This document shows, in pieces, positions 8,508 through 15,817 of a stretch of DNA of 34,077 bases. The notes under the pieces were generated by a model. It ran no database searches, had not been told where the DNA came from, and saw only the letters and a list, made by a program, of their open reading frames with translations. Source of the stretch: an uncultured Clostridia bacterium (GTDB lineage Bacteria > Bacillota > Clostridia > TANB77 > CAG-508); assembly GCA_947628775.1 (NCBI GenBank), contig CANRBI010000008.1, positions 1 through 34,077 on the forward strand. The letters are read 5' to 3'. A program made the translations under genes and the position numbers. How positions within the stretch are numbered: the first letter of the stretch is position 1; the number at the start of each line of letters is the position of its first letter.

Positions 8508-9257
8508 TCAAGCCTTTTTTAGAAATTTTTCTAATAATTGGGTTCTACATTGTTGTTCAAATGTATCTTCTAGTTGTTTTAGTTCTGTATTTTGATTATA
8601 TTTTCTGTCTAAACAGTATTTTATTATATAATCTGATAGTTCTGGATTTTTTGAAAGTAGTGGTCCGTGTAGATATGTTGCTATTACATTTCCTAAGAAA
8701 AATCCTTCTTTGTCATCTCCGAATTTGTTACCATTACCATATAGGACTTTTCCAAATGGTGATAGTGAATTATATGTTTGTCCTCCATGGTTTTCAAATC
8801 CTATTACTTTTGTTTTTTTATTTGATTCTAGTTCTACTTCTAATACTATATTTCCTATACATCTTTTTTTTCTGTCTGTTATTGCTTCTGTGTAATATGG
8901 GAATATGTCTAGTCCTTCTATTATATTGCCTTCTACTCCTTTATAGTATTTTCCAAATAGTTGATATGCTCCACATATTAATAAAAAGAATACTCCATTT
9001 TGTACTGCTTCTTTTATGTTTTCTTTATATTTTACTAAGTCTTCTGCTAATATACTTTGTTCATTATCTGCTCCTCCTCCTGCAAATACTATATCATATT
9101 CTAAAAAATTTGGTTGCTCATCTCCTATTGAATATTTATCTATTATGCATTTTATTCCTCTTTTTTCCATACGATATTGTAGTACTTGTATGTTCCCATA
9201 GTCTCCGTATAATTCTAGTATATCTGGATATAAATATAATATTTTTAGTTCTTGCAT
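8508..9257 (-). CDS. gatD: Lipid II isoglutaminyl synthase, glutamine amidotransferase subunit
   Basis: LYLYPDILELYGDYGNIQVLQYRMEKRGI...AGGGADNEQSI...GVFFLLICGAYQLFG...FENHGGQTY; next to murT. Confidence 0.9.
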   Translation of the reverse strand: MQELKILYLYPDILELYGDYGNIQVLQYRMEKRGIKCIIDKYSIGDEQPNFLEYDIVFAGGGADNEQSILAEDLVKYKENIKEAVQNGVFFLLICGAYQLFGKYYKGVEGNIIEGLDIFPYYTEAITDRKKRCIGNIVLEVELESNKKTKVIGFENHGGQTYNSLSPFGKVLYGNGNKFGDDKEGFFLGNVIATYLHGPLLSKNPELSDYIIKYCLDRKYNQNTELKQLEDTFEQQCRTQLLEKFLKKA

Positions 9258-9262
9258 TATAT

Positions 9263-9317
9263 CATTCCTTGTTTGTGTATTTAGGTTTTTAAAAAGGTTT
9301 TACCTATAAACCTTTTA
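9263..9317. repeat. Copy A of a duplicated ~50-bp intergenic hairpin element
   Basis: tcattccttgtttgtgtatttaggtttttaaaaaggttttacctataaacctttt; matches 26761-26813. Confidence 0.7.
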
Positions 9318-10634
9318 TTTGTATTTTAGCAATTCTTTTCTGATTGGTTGTAGAGCTGTGTAGTTTGCTATTACGTATTTTTTAGTTGTTGTTTTATATA
9401 GTTCTTTTACTGCTTTTTCTAAGTCTGGACATGGTATTATTTTATTTGGATCAAAACCTGATGTTTTTATTCTTATTGCTATGTCATAATATCTGGTTCC
9501 TGCTGTTATTATTCTTGTTACTTTATTTTCTGATAATTTATCAAAGTTTATATCCCATATCCATGATACGTCAAAACCATCTGCTATATTGTCATTTAGA
9601 ACAAATAGTAGCTCTTTTTCTTCTTCATCTTCTTTTAGTAGTCTTAAACTTACATTTGCTCCTGTTGGATTTTTTGCAAGGTTTATTGTTGTTGGGATTC
9701 CTTTAATTTGTATTTTTTCAAGTCTTCCATTATTTAAGGCAAATTGTGAAAATGCTTTTAATACAATTTCTGTTTCTATATTATATATACTCATTATACT
9801 TTGTACTGCTACATAGTTATATATTGTGTATATACTGTTTTCATTTATATTATATTTGATTCCTTCTATTTCAAATGTTTTATTTTTTAAATCTACATTT
9901 TCTGCTTTTTTATATATTTCATTATTGCCATAGTCACATTTTGGACATTTGAATTTGCCTATATGTGAATATTGGTAATATTCATATTCTAAACGTGTTT
10001 TACAAAATGGACAGAATTTGCCTTCTCCTGCATCTGTCATGGTTTTAGTTGCATATTGGTATTTATCTACACTATAATAATAGATGTTTTTGTTTTGTGG
10101 ATTGGCTTGTCCTAATCTTGCTACATTTGGATCATCATTGTTTAGTACTAGATTTCCTGTATATGTTTTTAAGAATTCATTTATTTTTAGTATTAAAGTT
10201 TCTACTTCGCCGTTTCGGTCTAGTTGGTCTCGGAAGAAGTTTAGTACTACTAAGGTGTCTAGTCTAAATATTTTGAATATTTTTGGAACATAACTTTCAT
10301 CTACTTCAAATGTAATGTAGTCTGCTTTTATTTTTCCTGTTATTGTACTATTTTTTAGTAGGGTGGATATTATTCCTGTTTCCATGTTATTGCCTTGTTT
10401 GTTACTAATTACTTTGTATCCTGCCATTTCTAATGTATATGCTATACAATTATTTGTAGATGTTTTTCCATTTGTAGCTGTGACTGCTATTACTGGACAA
10501 TCTATTTTGAAAAATTTTAGGAAGTTTGGATTTAATTTTTTGGCAATTTTTCCAAGTACATTTCCACCTTGCTTACCTGCTAATTTTAATAGTATATTTA
10601 TAAATTTTAATATTATCATATATATATAGTTCAA
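9315..10634 (-). CDS. murT: Lipid II isoglutaminyl synthase, Mur ligase subunit
   Basis: VIAVTATNGKTSTNNCIAYTLEMAGYKVISNKQGNNMETGI; Cys4 zinc ribbon CPFCKTRLEYEYYQYSHIGKFKCPKC; start uncertain (TTG 10634 with SD AGAGGTG, or ATG 10619). Confidence 0.9.
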   Translation of the reverse strand: MNYIYMIILKFINILLKLAGKQGGNVLGKIAKKLNPNFLKFFKIDCPVIAVTATNGKTSTNNCIAYTLEMAGYKVISNKQGNNMETGIISTLLKNSTITGKIKADYITFEVDESYVPKIFKIFRLDTLVVLNFFRDQLDRNGEVETLILKINEFLKTYTGNLVLNNDDPNVARLGQANPQNKNIYYYSVDKYQYATKTMTDAGEGKFCPFCKTRLEYEYYQYSHIGKFKCPKCDYGNNEIYKKAENVDLKNKTFEIEGIKYNINENSIYTIYNYVAVQSIMSIYNIETEIVLKAFSQFALNNGRLEKIQIKGIPTTINLAKNPTGANVSLRLLKEDEEEKELLFVLNDNIADGFDVSWIWDINFDKLSENKVTRIITAGTRYYDIAIRIKTSGFDPNKIIPCPDLEKAVKELYKTTTKKYVIANYTALQPIRKELLKYK

Positions 10635-10670
10635 ATTTAACACCTCTTAGTAAAAATTTTAGGGGGAGTG

Positions 10671-10699
10671 TTGACAAAGTAAGAAAAAAAATATATAAT
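10671..10699 (+). promoter_or_regulatory. Sigma-A-like promoter of a short convergent RNA
   Basis: TTGACA - 17 nt - TATAAT. Confidence 0.75.
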
Positions 10700-10703
10700 A
10701 AGT

Positions 10704-10792
10704 ATAGGAAATGAAAAACCACAAACGTGGTTTGCCACTTAAAGATATGTAAAAACACATCCTCAGATTAGCAATTTACAGATGTGTTTTTA
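10704..10792 (+). ncRNA. Candidate antisense/antitoxin RNA of a type I toxin-antitoxin locus
   Basis: Starts just after a consensus promoter, no ORF, ends at the GATGTGTTTTT terminator arm shared with the toxin mRNA; hairpin AAACCAC-AAAC-GTGGTTT. Confidence 0.55.
10751..10791. terminator. Bidirectional terminator shared by toxin mRNA and convergent RNA
   Basis: AAAAACACATC ... GATGTGTTTTT, 11-bp perfect stem. Confidence 0.75.
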
Positions 10793-10797
10793 ATTAT

Positions 10798-10908
10798 TTA
10801 TTTGCTTAAAATTATAACTAGTATAATTAAGGCAAACACTATAATAGTTTCAATAATTAAACTATATAAAAGTAAGTATATTATTGTTAATAAAACTGCT
10901 TCTATCAT
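10798..10908 (-). CDS. 36-aa hydrophobic peptide, candidate type I membrane toxin (MIEAVLLTIIYLLLYSLIIETIIVFALIILVIILSK)
   Basis: GGAGG SD 7 nt before ATG 10908; stop 10798; almost entirely transmembrane; own promoter and terminator. Confidence 0.65.
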   Translation of the reverse strand: MIEAVLLTIIYLLLYSLIIETIIVFALIILVIILSK

Positions 10909-10991
10909 AGCACCACCTCCATTCTCACAACCGAGGTTGTGGATTAAAAGTGGCAAACCACATCTGCTTATTCTCATTTCCTATGTTTTAT

Positions 10992-11020
10992 AGTATAACA
11001 GCATATTTATGAATTGTCAA
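10992..11020 (-). promoter_or_regulatory. Sigma-A-like promoter of the toxin mRNA
   Basis: Minus strand TTGACA (11020-11015) - 17 nt - TATACT (10997-10992). Confidence 0.75.
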
Positions 11021-11055
11021 CAAATAAGAACAAATTTTCATATTTTTTTACAAAT

Positions 11056-11083
11056 AAAAGCCACTCCTATTGAAGTGACTTTT
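11056..11083 (-). terminator. Terminator downstream of nrdG
   Basis: Minus strand AAAAGTCACT-tcaatagg-AGTGGCTTTT followed by A/T tract. Confidence 0.55.
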
Positions 11084-11087
11084 TTTC

Positions 11088-11609
11088 TTATAATTCAAAT
11101 TTTATTGGTTCGTGTTGTTTTAGGCTTTGTTGGACGTCTAGGATGCGTTGGTTTGAGGAACCTCTGAAGCGTAGTTTTAGGTCTTTTTTGTCTTCTTCGA
11201 ATTTGCCGTCTACTATTACGTCTATGTATTTTAGTAGTTCTTTTGTTGTTTCATTTTCTTTTGCCATTTTTCCTACTACGTCTTTTTCAAAGTCAAAGCC
11301 TGTGTAACACCATATGTTTTTGTTTGGAAATTTTTCTTTTACTTTTTTTACTAGTGGTAATAGTCCTTCTTGATTTTGTTTTTCTAGGGGCTCTCCTCCT
11401 AGTAGGGAAAGCCCTGAGATATAGTCATGATTCATGTAGTTTATTACTTTGTCCATTTCTTGTTCTGTAAATTTGTTTCCATAGTTGAAGTCCCATGCAC
11501 ATTCATTGAAACATCCTTTGCAGTGATGATTACAACCACTTACAAATACTGAGACTCTTACTCCTTCACCATTTGCTACATCTACTTTTTTTATATCTGC
11601 ATAATTCAT
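11088..11609 (-). CDS. nrdG: Anaerobic ribonucleoside-triphosphate reductase activating protein (radical SAM)
   Basis: MNYADIKKVDVANGEGVRVSVFVSGCNHHCKGCFNECAWDF with CxxxCxxC-type cluster motif; adjacent to nrdD. Confidence 0.95.
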   Translation of the reverse strand: MNYADIKKVDVANGEGVRVSVFVSGCNHHCKGCFNECAWDFNYGNKFTEQEMDKVINYMNHDYISGLSLLGGEPLEKQNQEGLLPLVKKVKEKFPNKNIWCYTGFDFEKDVVGKMAKENETTKELLKYIDVIVDGKFEEDKKDLKLRFRGSSNQRILDVQQSLKQHEPIKFEL

Positions 11610-11627
11610 TTTTTTCACCTCTGTTTA

Positions 11628-13754
11628 TTATAAGTGCATTACTCTTTGTTTTATTTCTTTTGTTTTTCCTACATTCCAGAAGTTTTCTCCTAAATATCCA
11701 CATGTACGTCTTACAACTGTAAGTTTTGCATGGTCTTTGTTTCCACAGTTTGGACATTCCCATTCATTGTCTTTGTTTATTATGATTTCTCCATCAAATC
11801 CACATTCATGGCAATAGTCTGATTTTGTATTGAATTCAGCATATTGGATATTGTCATATATGAATTTTACTGCTGTTTCTAGTGCATCTATATTGTGTTG
11901 CATATTTGGTATTTCGATATATGAAATACATCCTCCTGTAGATATTTTTTGGAATTCACTTTCAAATGATAATTTGTCAAATGCATCTATTTTTTCTCTT
12001 ACATCTACATGGTATGAGTTTGTGTAATATCCTTTGTCTGTTACATCTTTGATTGTTCCATATCTTTCTTTATCTATTTTAGCAAATTTGTAACATAAAC
12101 TTTCTGCTGGTGTTCCATATAGTGCAAATCCTATGTTTGTTTCTTTTTTCCATTTTGTTACTGTTTCTTTTAGATATTTCATTACTTTTATTGCAAATTC
12201 ATGTCCTTTTGGTCCTGTTTGTGGTTCTCCTGTCATTAGTTTTGTCATTTCGTATATTCCTATATATCCTAGAGATATAGTTGAATATCCTCCATATAGT
12301 AATTTGTCTATTTTTTCTCCCTTTTTCAAACGTGCTATTGCACCATATTGCCAGTGGATTGGGCTTACATCTGATGCTGTTCCAAGTAGAGCATAGTGTC
12401 TGCACATTAGTGCTTCAAAACATAGTTCAAGACGTTCATCTAATAGTTTCCAGAATTTATCTTCATCACCTTCTGCTACTATTGCTATTTGTGGTAAGTT
12501 AATACTTACAACTCCTTGATTGAATCTTCCTTCAAATTTGTAGTTTCCATTTTCATCTTTCCATGGTGATAAGAAACTTCTGCATCCCATTGGACTAAAT
12601 ACATTACCTTCATATGTTTCACGCATTTTTTTAGCTGATATGTAATCTGGGTACATTCTTTTTGCTGAACATTTTACTGCAAGTTTTGTTAGATAATCAT
12701 ATTCTCCACCTTTTAGACAGTTACATTCATCTAATACATATACTAGTTTTGGGAATGCTGGTGTTACATAAACTCCTGCTTCATTTTTTATTCCTTCATA
12801 TCTTTGTCTTAGGACTTCTTCGATTATCATTGCATTTTCTTTTATGTATGGGTCTCCATCTTCTAGGTGTAAAAATAGTGTTACAAAAGGTGATTGTCCA
12901 TTTGTTGTCATTAGTGTGTTTATTTGATATTGGATTGTTTGTACTCCTGCTTTTAATTCTGCTTTTAATCTGTCTTGTACTATACTTTCTATTATATCTT
13001 CTGATAGTTTATTTTTGTATTTCTTTTCTAGTTCTGATTTGAATTTGTTGTAGCTTTTTCTTAGGTATTTTCCTAAGTGTTTCATATCTACTGATTGTCC
13101 ACCATATTGGTTACTTGCAACTGCTGCTATTATTTGTGTTGTAACTGTACATGCTACTTGGAAACTTTTTGGGCTTTCTATCATTTTTCCATTCATTACT
13201 GTTCCATTATCTAACATGTCTGATATGTTTATTAAACAACAGTTAAATATTGGTTGTACAAAATAGTCTGCATCATGAAAATGTAAAATTCCTTCTTGAT
13301 CTGCTTTTACGATTTTTTCTGGTAAAAGCATTCTTTTTGTTAAGTCTCTTGAAACTTCTCCTGCTATGTAATCTCTTTGAGTAGAAGCTAATAGTGTGTT
13401 TTTATTTGAGTTTTCTTCTGCAAGTTCTTTGTTTTCATTTCTGATTAGTCCTAATATTGATTCATCTGTGGTATTTGCTTTTCTGACTAAAGCTCTTGTA
13501 TAACGATATACTATGTATTTTTTAGCTAATTCGTATTTGTCTATTTCCATTAGTTTTTCTTCTATTATGTCTTGAATGTCCTCAACTAACATTCTTTTTT
13601 TCTCTAAGCTTTCTATATATTCAACAATACCTTTTATATCAGTTTTTGTTGCTTTTTGTTTTCCTCTTACTTCTTTGTTTGCTTTTTCAATAGCTAGTTC
13701 AATTTTAGCTCTGTCGTAGTCGACTGCCCTTCCGTCTCTTTTGATTACTTTCAT
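11628..13754 (-). CDS. nrdD: Anaerobic (class III) ribonucleoside-triphosphate reductase
   Basis: N-terminal ATP-cone VIKRDGRAVDYDRAKIELAIEKA; C-terminal zinc site CHECGFDGE..CPNCG and glycyl radical motif VVRRTCGYLG. Confidence 0.97.
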   Translation of the reverse strand: MKVIKRDGRAVDYDRAKIELAIEKANKEVRGKQKATKTDIKGIVEYIESLEKKRMLVEDIQDIIEEKLMEIDKYELAKKYIVYRYTRALVRKANTTDESILGLIRNENKELAEENSNKNTLLASTQRDYIAGEVSRDLTKRMLLPEKIVKADQEGILHFHDADYFVQPIFNCCLINISDMLDNGTVMNGKMIESPKSFQVACTVTTQIIAAVASNQYGGQSVDMKHLGKYLRKSYNKFKSELEKKYKNKLSEDIIESIVQDRLKAELKAGVQTIQYQINTLMTTNGQSPFVTLFLHLEDGDPYIKENAMIIEEVLRQRYEGIKNEAGVYVTPAFPKLVYVLDECNCLKGGEYDYLTKLAVKCSAKRMYPDYISAKKMRETYEGNVFSPMGCRSFLSPWKDENGNYKFEGRFNQGVVSINLPQIAIVAEGDEDKFWKLLDERLELCFEALMCRHYALLGTASDVSPIHWQYGAIARLKKGEKIDKLLYGGYSTISLGYIGIYEMTKLMTGEPQTGPKGHEFAIKVMKYLKETVTKWKKETNIGFALYGTPAESLCYKFAKIDKERYGTIKDVTDKGYYTNSYHVDVREKIDAFDKLSFESEFQKISTGGCISYIEIPNMQHNIDALETAVKFIYDNIQYAEFNTKSDYCHECGFDGEIIINKDNEWECPNCGNKDHAKLTVVRRTCGYLGENFWNVGKTKEIKQRVMHL

Positions 13755-13844
13755 TTTACATTTCCTCCTTTAATTTTCTGATAGATTTTTTTCATGTTTA
13801 TTTTTTGTATGGATACATTATCTCTCTCAAAAAATAAAAAATCT

Positions 13845-13858
13845 GTTGCAAAAGCAAC
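13845..13858. promoter_or_regulatory. Candidate Crp/Fnr-family operator
   Basis: GTTGC-AAAA-GCAAC inverted repeat between nrdD and the divergent Crp/Fnr regulator. Confidence 0.5.
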
Positions 13859-13930
13859 TAAATCGTGGTATAATTTTTTTAACATTTTTAAACTCTTTTG
13901 ACTGTAAGAAATTTGGTTTTTTTACATTTT

Positions 13931-13952
13931 TGTTACAAATATGTTACAAATA
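13931..13952. repeat. Perfect 11-bp tandem direct repeat TGTTACAAATA x2
   Basis: TGTTACAAATATGTTACAAATA followed by TATTACAT. Confidence 0.6.
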
Positions 13953-14038
13953 TATTACATTGAAAATATTTTGAAAAATGGACAAATTTTTGATAATTAA
14001 CATAGTACCTTTAAGTAATATCAAGGAGATGGTAAAAT

Positions 14039-14671
14039 ATGTCAGAAACAGTTTCAATTTCAGATTTTATACATAATTGCGATAAAAATTGTTCTAAAAT
14101 ACATAAAAAATCTTTTAAAAAAAATGAAATTATTACAACTTATATTTCTAAAAGAAATCAAATTTGTATATTAATTTCTGGTCAGGCTGAACTTATCCGC
14201 TATGATTATAATGGTGATAAAACAATTGTTGAGCATTTTAATAAATATGATATTTTTGGTGAGGTTTTTTATGTTATTAATACAAATAATGAATTATTTG
14301 TTGTTGCTAAACAAAATTGTGAAGTGTTATTTTTGGTTTATGATAATTTAAAGCAAAAGTGTAAATCTAATTGTAAATTTCATCAAACTTTGAGTAATAA
14401 TATGTCTGAATTAATTTTGCAAAAAATTATAATTTCAAATGGTAGGATTGAACTTTTGACAAAACGTTCTACTAGAGATAAACTTCTTGGATATTTTAGT
14501 ATTTTATCTACACGTAATTTTAGTAAAACTTTTTCATTACCATTTTCTCTTACTGATTTGGCAGATTATTTGAGTGTTGATAGAAGTGCTATGATGAGAG
14601 AGCTTAAAACTTTGAAAGATGAAGGTTTTATTGAAAAAAATGGAAATAATATAACTTTGCTATATAAATAA
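14039..14671 (+). CDS. Crp/Fnr-family transcriptional regulator
   Basis: N-terminal cNMP-binding-like fold (ILISGQAELIRYDYNGDKTIVEHFNKYDIFGEV), C-terminal HTH (FSLPFSLTDLADYLSVDRSAMMRELKTLKDEGFIEKNGNNITLL). Confidence 0.9.
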   Translation: MSETVSISDFIHNCDKNCSKIHKKSFKKNEIITTYISKRNQICILISGQAELIRYDYNGDKTIVEHFNKYDIFGEVFYVINTNNELFVVAKQNCEVLFLVYDNLKQKCKSNCKFHQTLSNNMSELILQKIIISNGRIELLTKRSTRDKLLGYFSILSTRNFSKTFSLPFSLTDLADYLSVDRSAMMRELKTLKDEGFIEKNGNNITLLYK

Positions 14672-14678
14672 TAATTAT

Positions 14679-14721
14679 AAACCAAAAAATTTAACCTTGT
14701 GCAGGTTAAATTTTTTGGTTT
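14679..14721 (+). terminator. Long intrinsic terminator hairpin
   Basis: AAACCAAAAAATTTAACCT-tgtgc-AGGTTAAATTTTTTGGTTT, 19-bp perfect stem. Confidence 0.75.
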
Positions 14722-14766
14722 GCGTGTTTTTCATTCAGGCATTCCTTTTATACATAATAGGTATAC

Positions 14767-15081
14767 CTAGTCTTGCTGAAAATATGATACATCTCCATTC
14801 CAAGATATATATTCTCCCCAGAATTTTTCATTGAAGAGCATTTGGATCTCTGTAATTTTAGTGAACAAATAAACCCTTTTTCCACAGTAGATTTTACCAG
14901 GATAAATAGCTTCACCTTTGTCAAAAATTGGTAAAACTATCTTTAAAACAGGTTTACTTGTTGATGTTTTGTAAATTACTAGAGTCCTTTCATCGGTCTG
15001 TTCTAATGTATATATTTTCCTAATACGCCTTAATTTTTCCGGAGGAAAAATTATTTCAAATTCTGAATATGTCCTCCGCAT
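14767..15081 (-). CDS. Hypothetical protein, 104 aa
   Basis: ORF with GGGGAGG-type SD just upstream; no family recognised. Confidence 0.6.
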   Translation of the reverse strand: MRRTYSEFEIIFPPEKLRRIRKIYTLEQTDERTLVIYKTSTSKPVLKIVLPIFDKGEAIYPGKIYCGKRVYLFTKITEIQMLFNEKFWGEYISWNGDVSYFQQD

Positions 15082-15152
15082 ATATTTATACCTCCCCTTT
15101 TGGTTTTTAGCTATTTCATTATATCACTTTAACATAAAAAGTCAACTGATAA

Positions 15153-15803
15153 TTACCATAATTTTGGTTTTAGTTCTAAATATATTACCTTTTCATCACC
15201 TATTCTTGTAGATTTACCATGTCCTGGATATACTATTGTTTCATCTGGTAATTTTAATAATTTATTTGTTATTGAGTTTAAGATATCTTCTCTACTAGAT
15301 GTTGGTAAATCTGTTCTTCCCCATGTTCCACAAAACATGGTATCTCCTGAAAATAGGCAATTTTCTTTTTCACAGTATAGTGATGTTGAACCTTTTGTGT
15401 GTCCTGGTGTATGGATAACTTCAAATTGTAGGTTTCCTAAATGGATTTTATCTTTATCATCTAATCTTGAATCCGCTTCTAGTTCAATTTCTGGAACATC
15501 TATCATTACTGATAAATTTATAGTTTTGTTATTTAACCCTTCTGCTTCATCCCTGTGTATTAGTATTTTTCCTCCACATTTATTTTTGAGTTCTACAACT
15601 CCTCCTATATGATCTCCATGACAGTGTGTAAGATAAATATATTTTAAATTTCCTTTTAGTACATTTTTTATCATATATTCTATTTGATCAGCTTCTCCTG
15701 CAGGATCTATACACATTATTTCTTTGCTTTCTTCATCTAATATAATATAACAGTTTGTTGGCTCTCCTATAAATGTGTCTATCTTTAGTTCTTTTAAAAT
15801 CAT
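15153..15803 (-). CDS. MBL-fold metallo-hydrolase (glyoxalase II-like)
   Basis: YIYLTHCHGDHIGGVVELK (THxHxDH-type), VIHTPGHTKGSTSLYCEKENCLFSGDTMF. Confidence 0.9.
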   Translation of the reverse strand: MILKELKIDTFIGEPTNCYIILDEESKEIMCIDPAGEADQIEYMIKNVLKGNLKYIYLTHCHGDHIGGVVELKNKCGGKILIHRDEAEGLNNKTINLSVMIDVPEIELEADSRLDDKDKIHLGNLQFEVIHTPGHTKGSTSLYCEKENCLFSGDTMFCGTWGRTDLPTSSREDILNSITNKLLKLPDETIVYPGHGKSTRIGDEKVIYLELKPKLW

Positions 15804-15817
15804 AATTCATATTCCCT

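Noticed and set aside
10784-10993. 69-aa plus-strand ORF across the toxin locus
   Set aside because: No SD, antisense to the hydrophobic peptide ORF, which has SD, promoter and terminator.
11566-11763. 65-aa minus-strand ORF between nrdD and nrdG
   Set aside because: Out-of-frame overlap with the nrdD 3' end and nrdG start; no independent signals.
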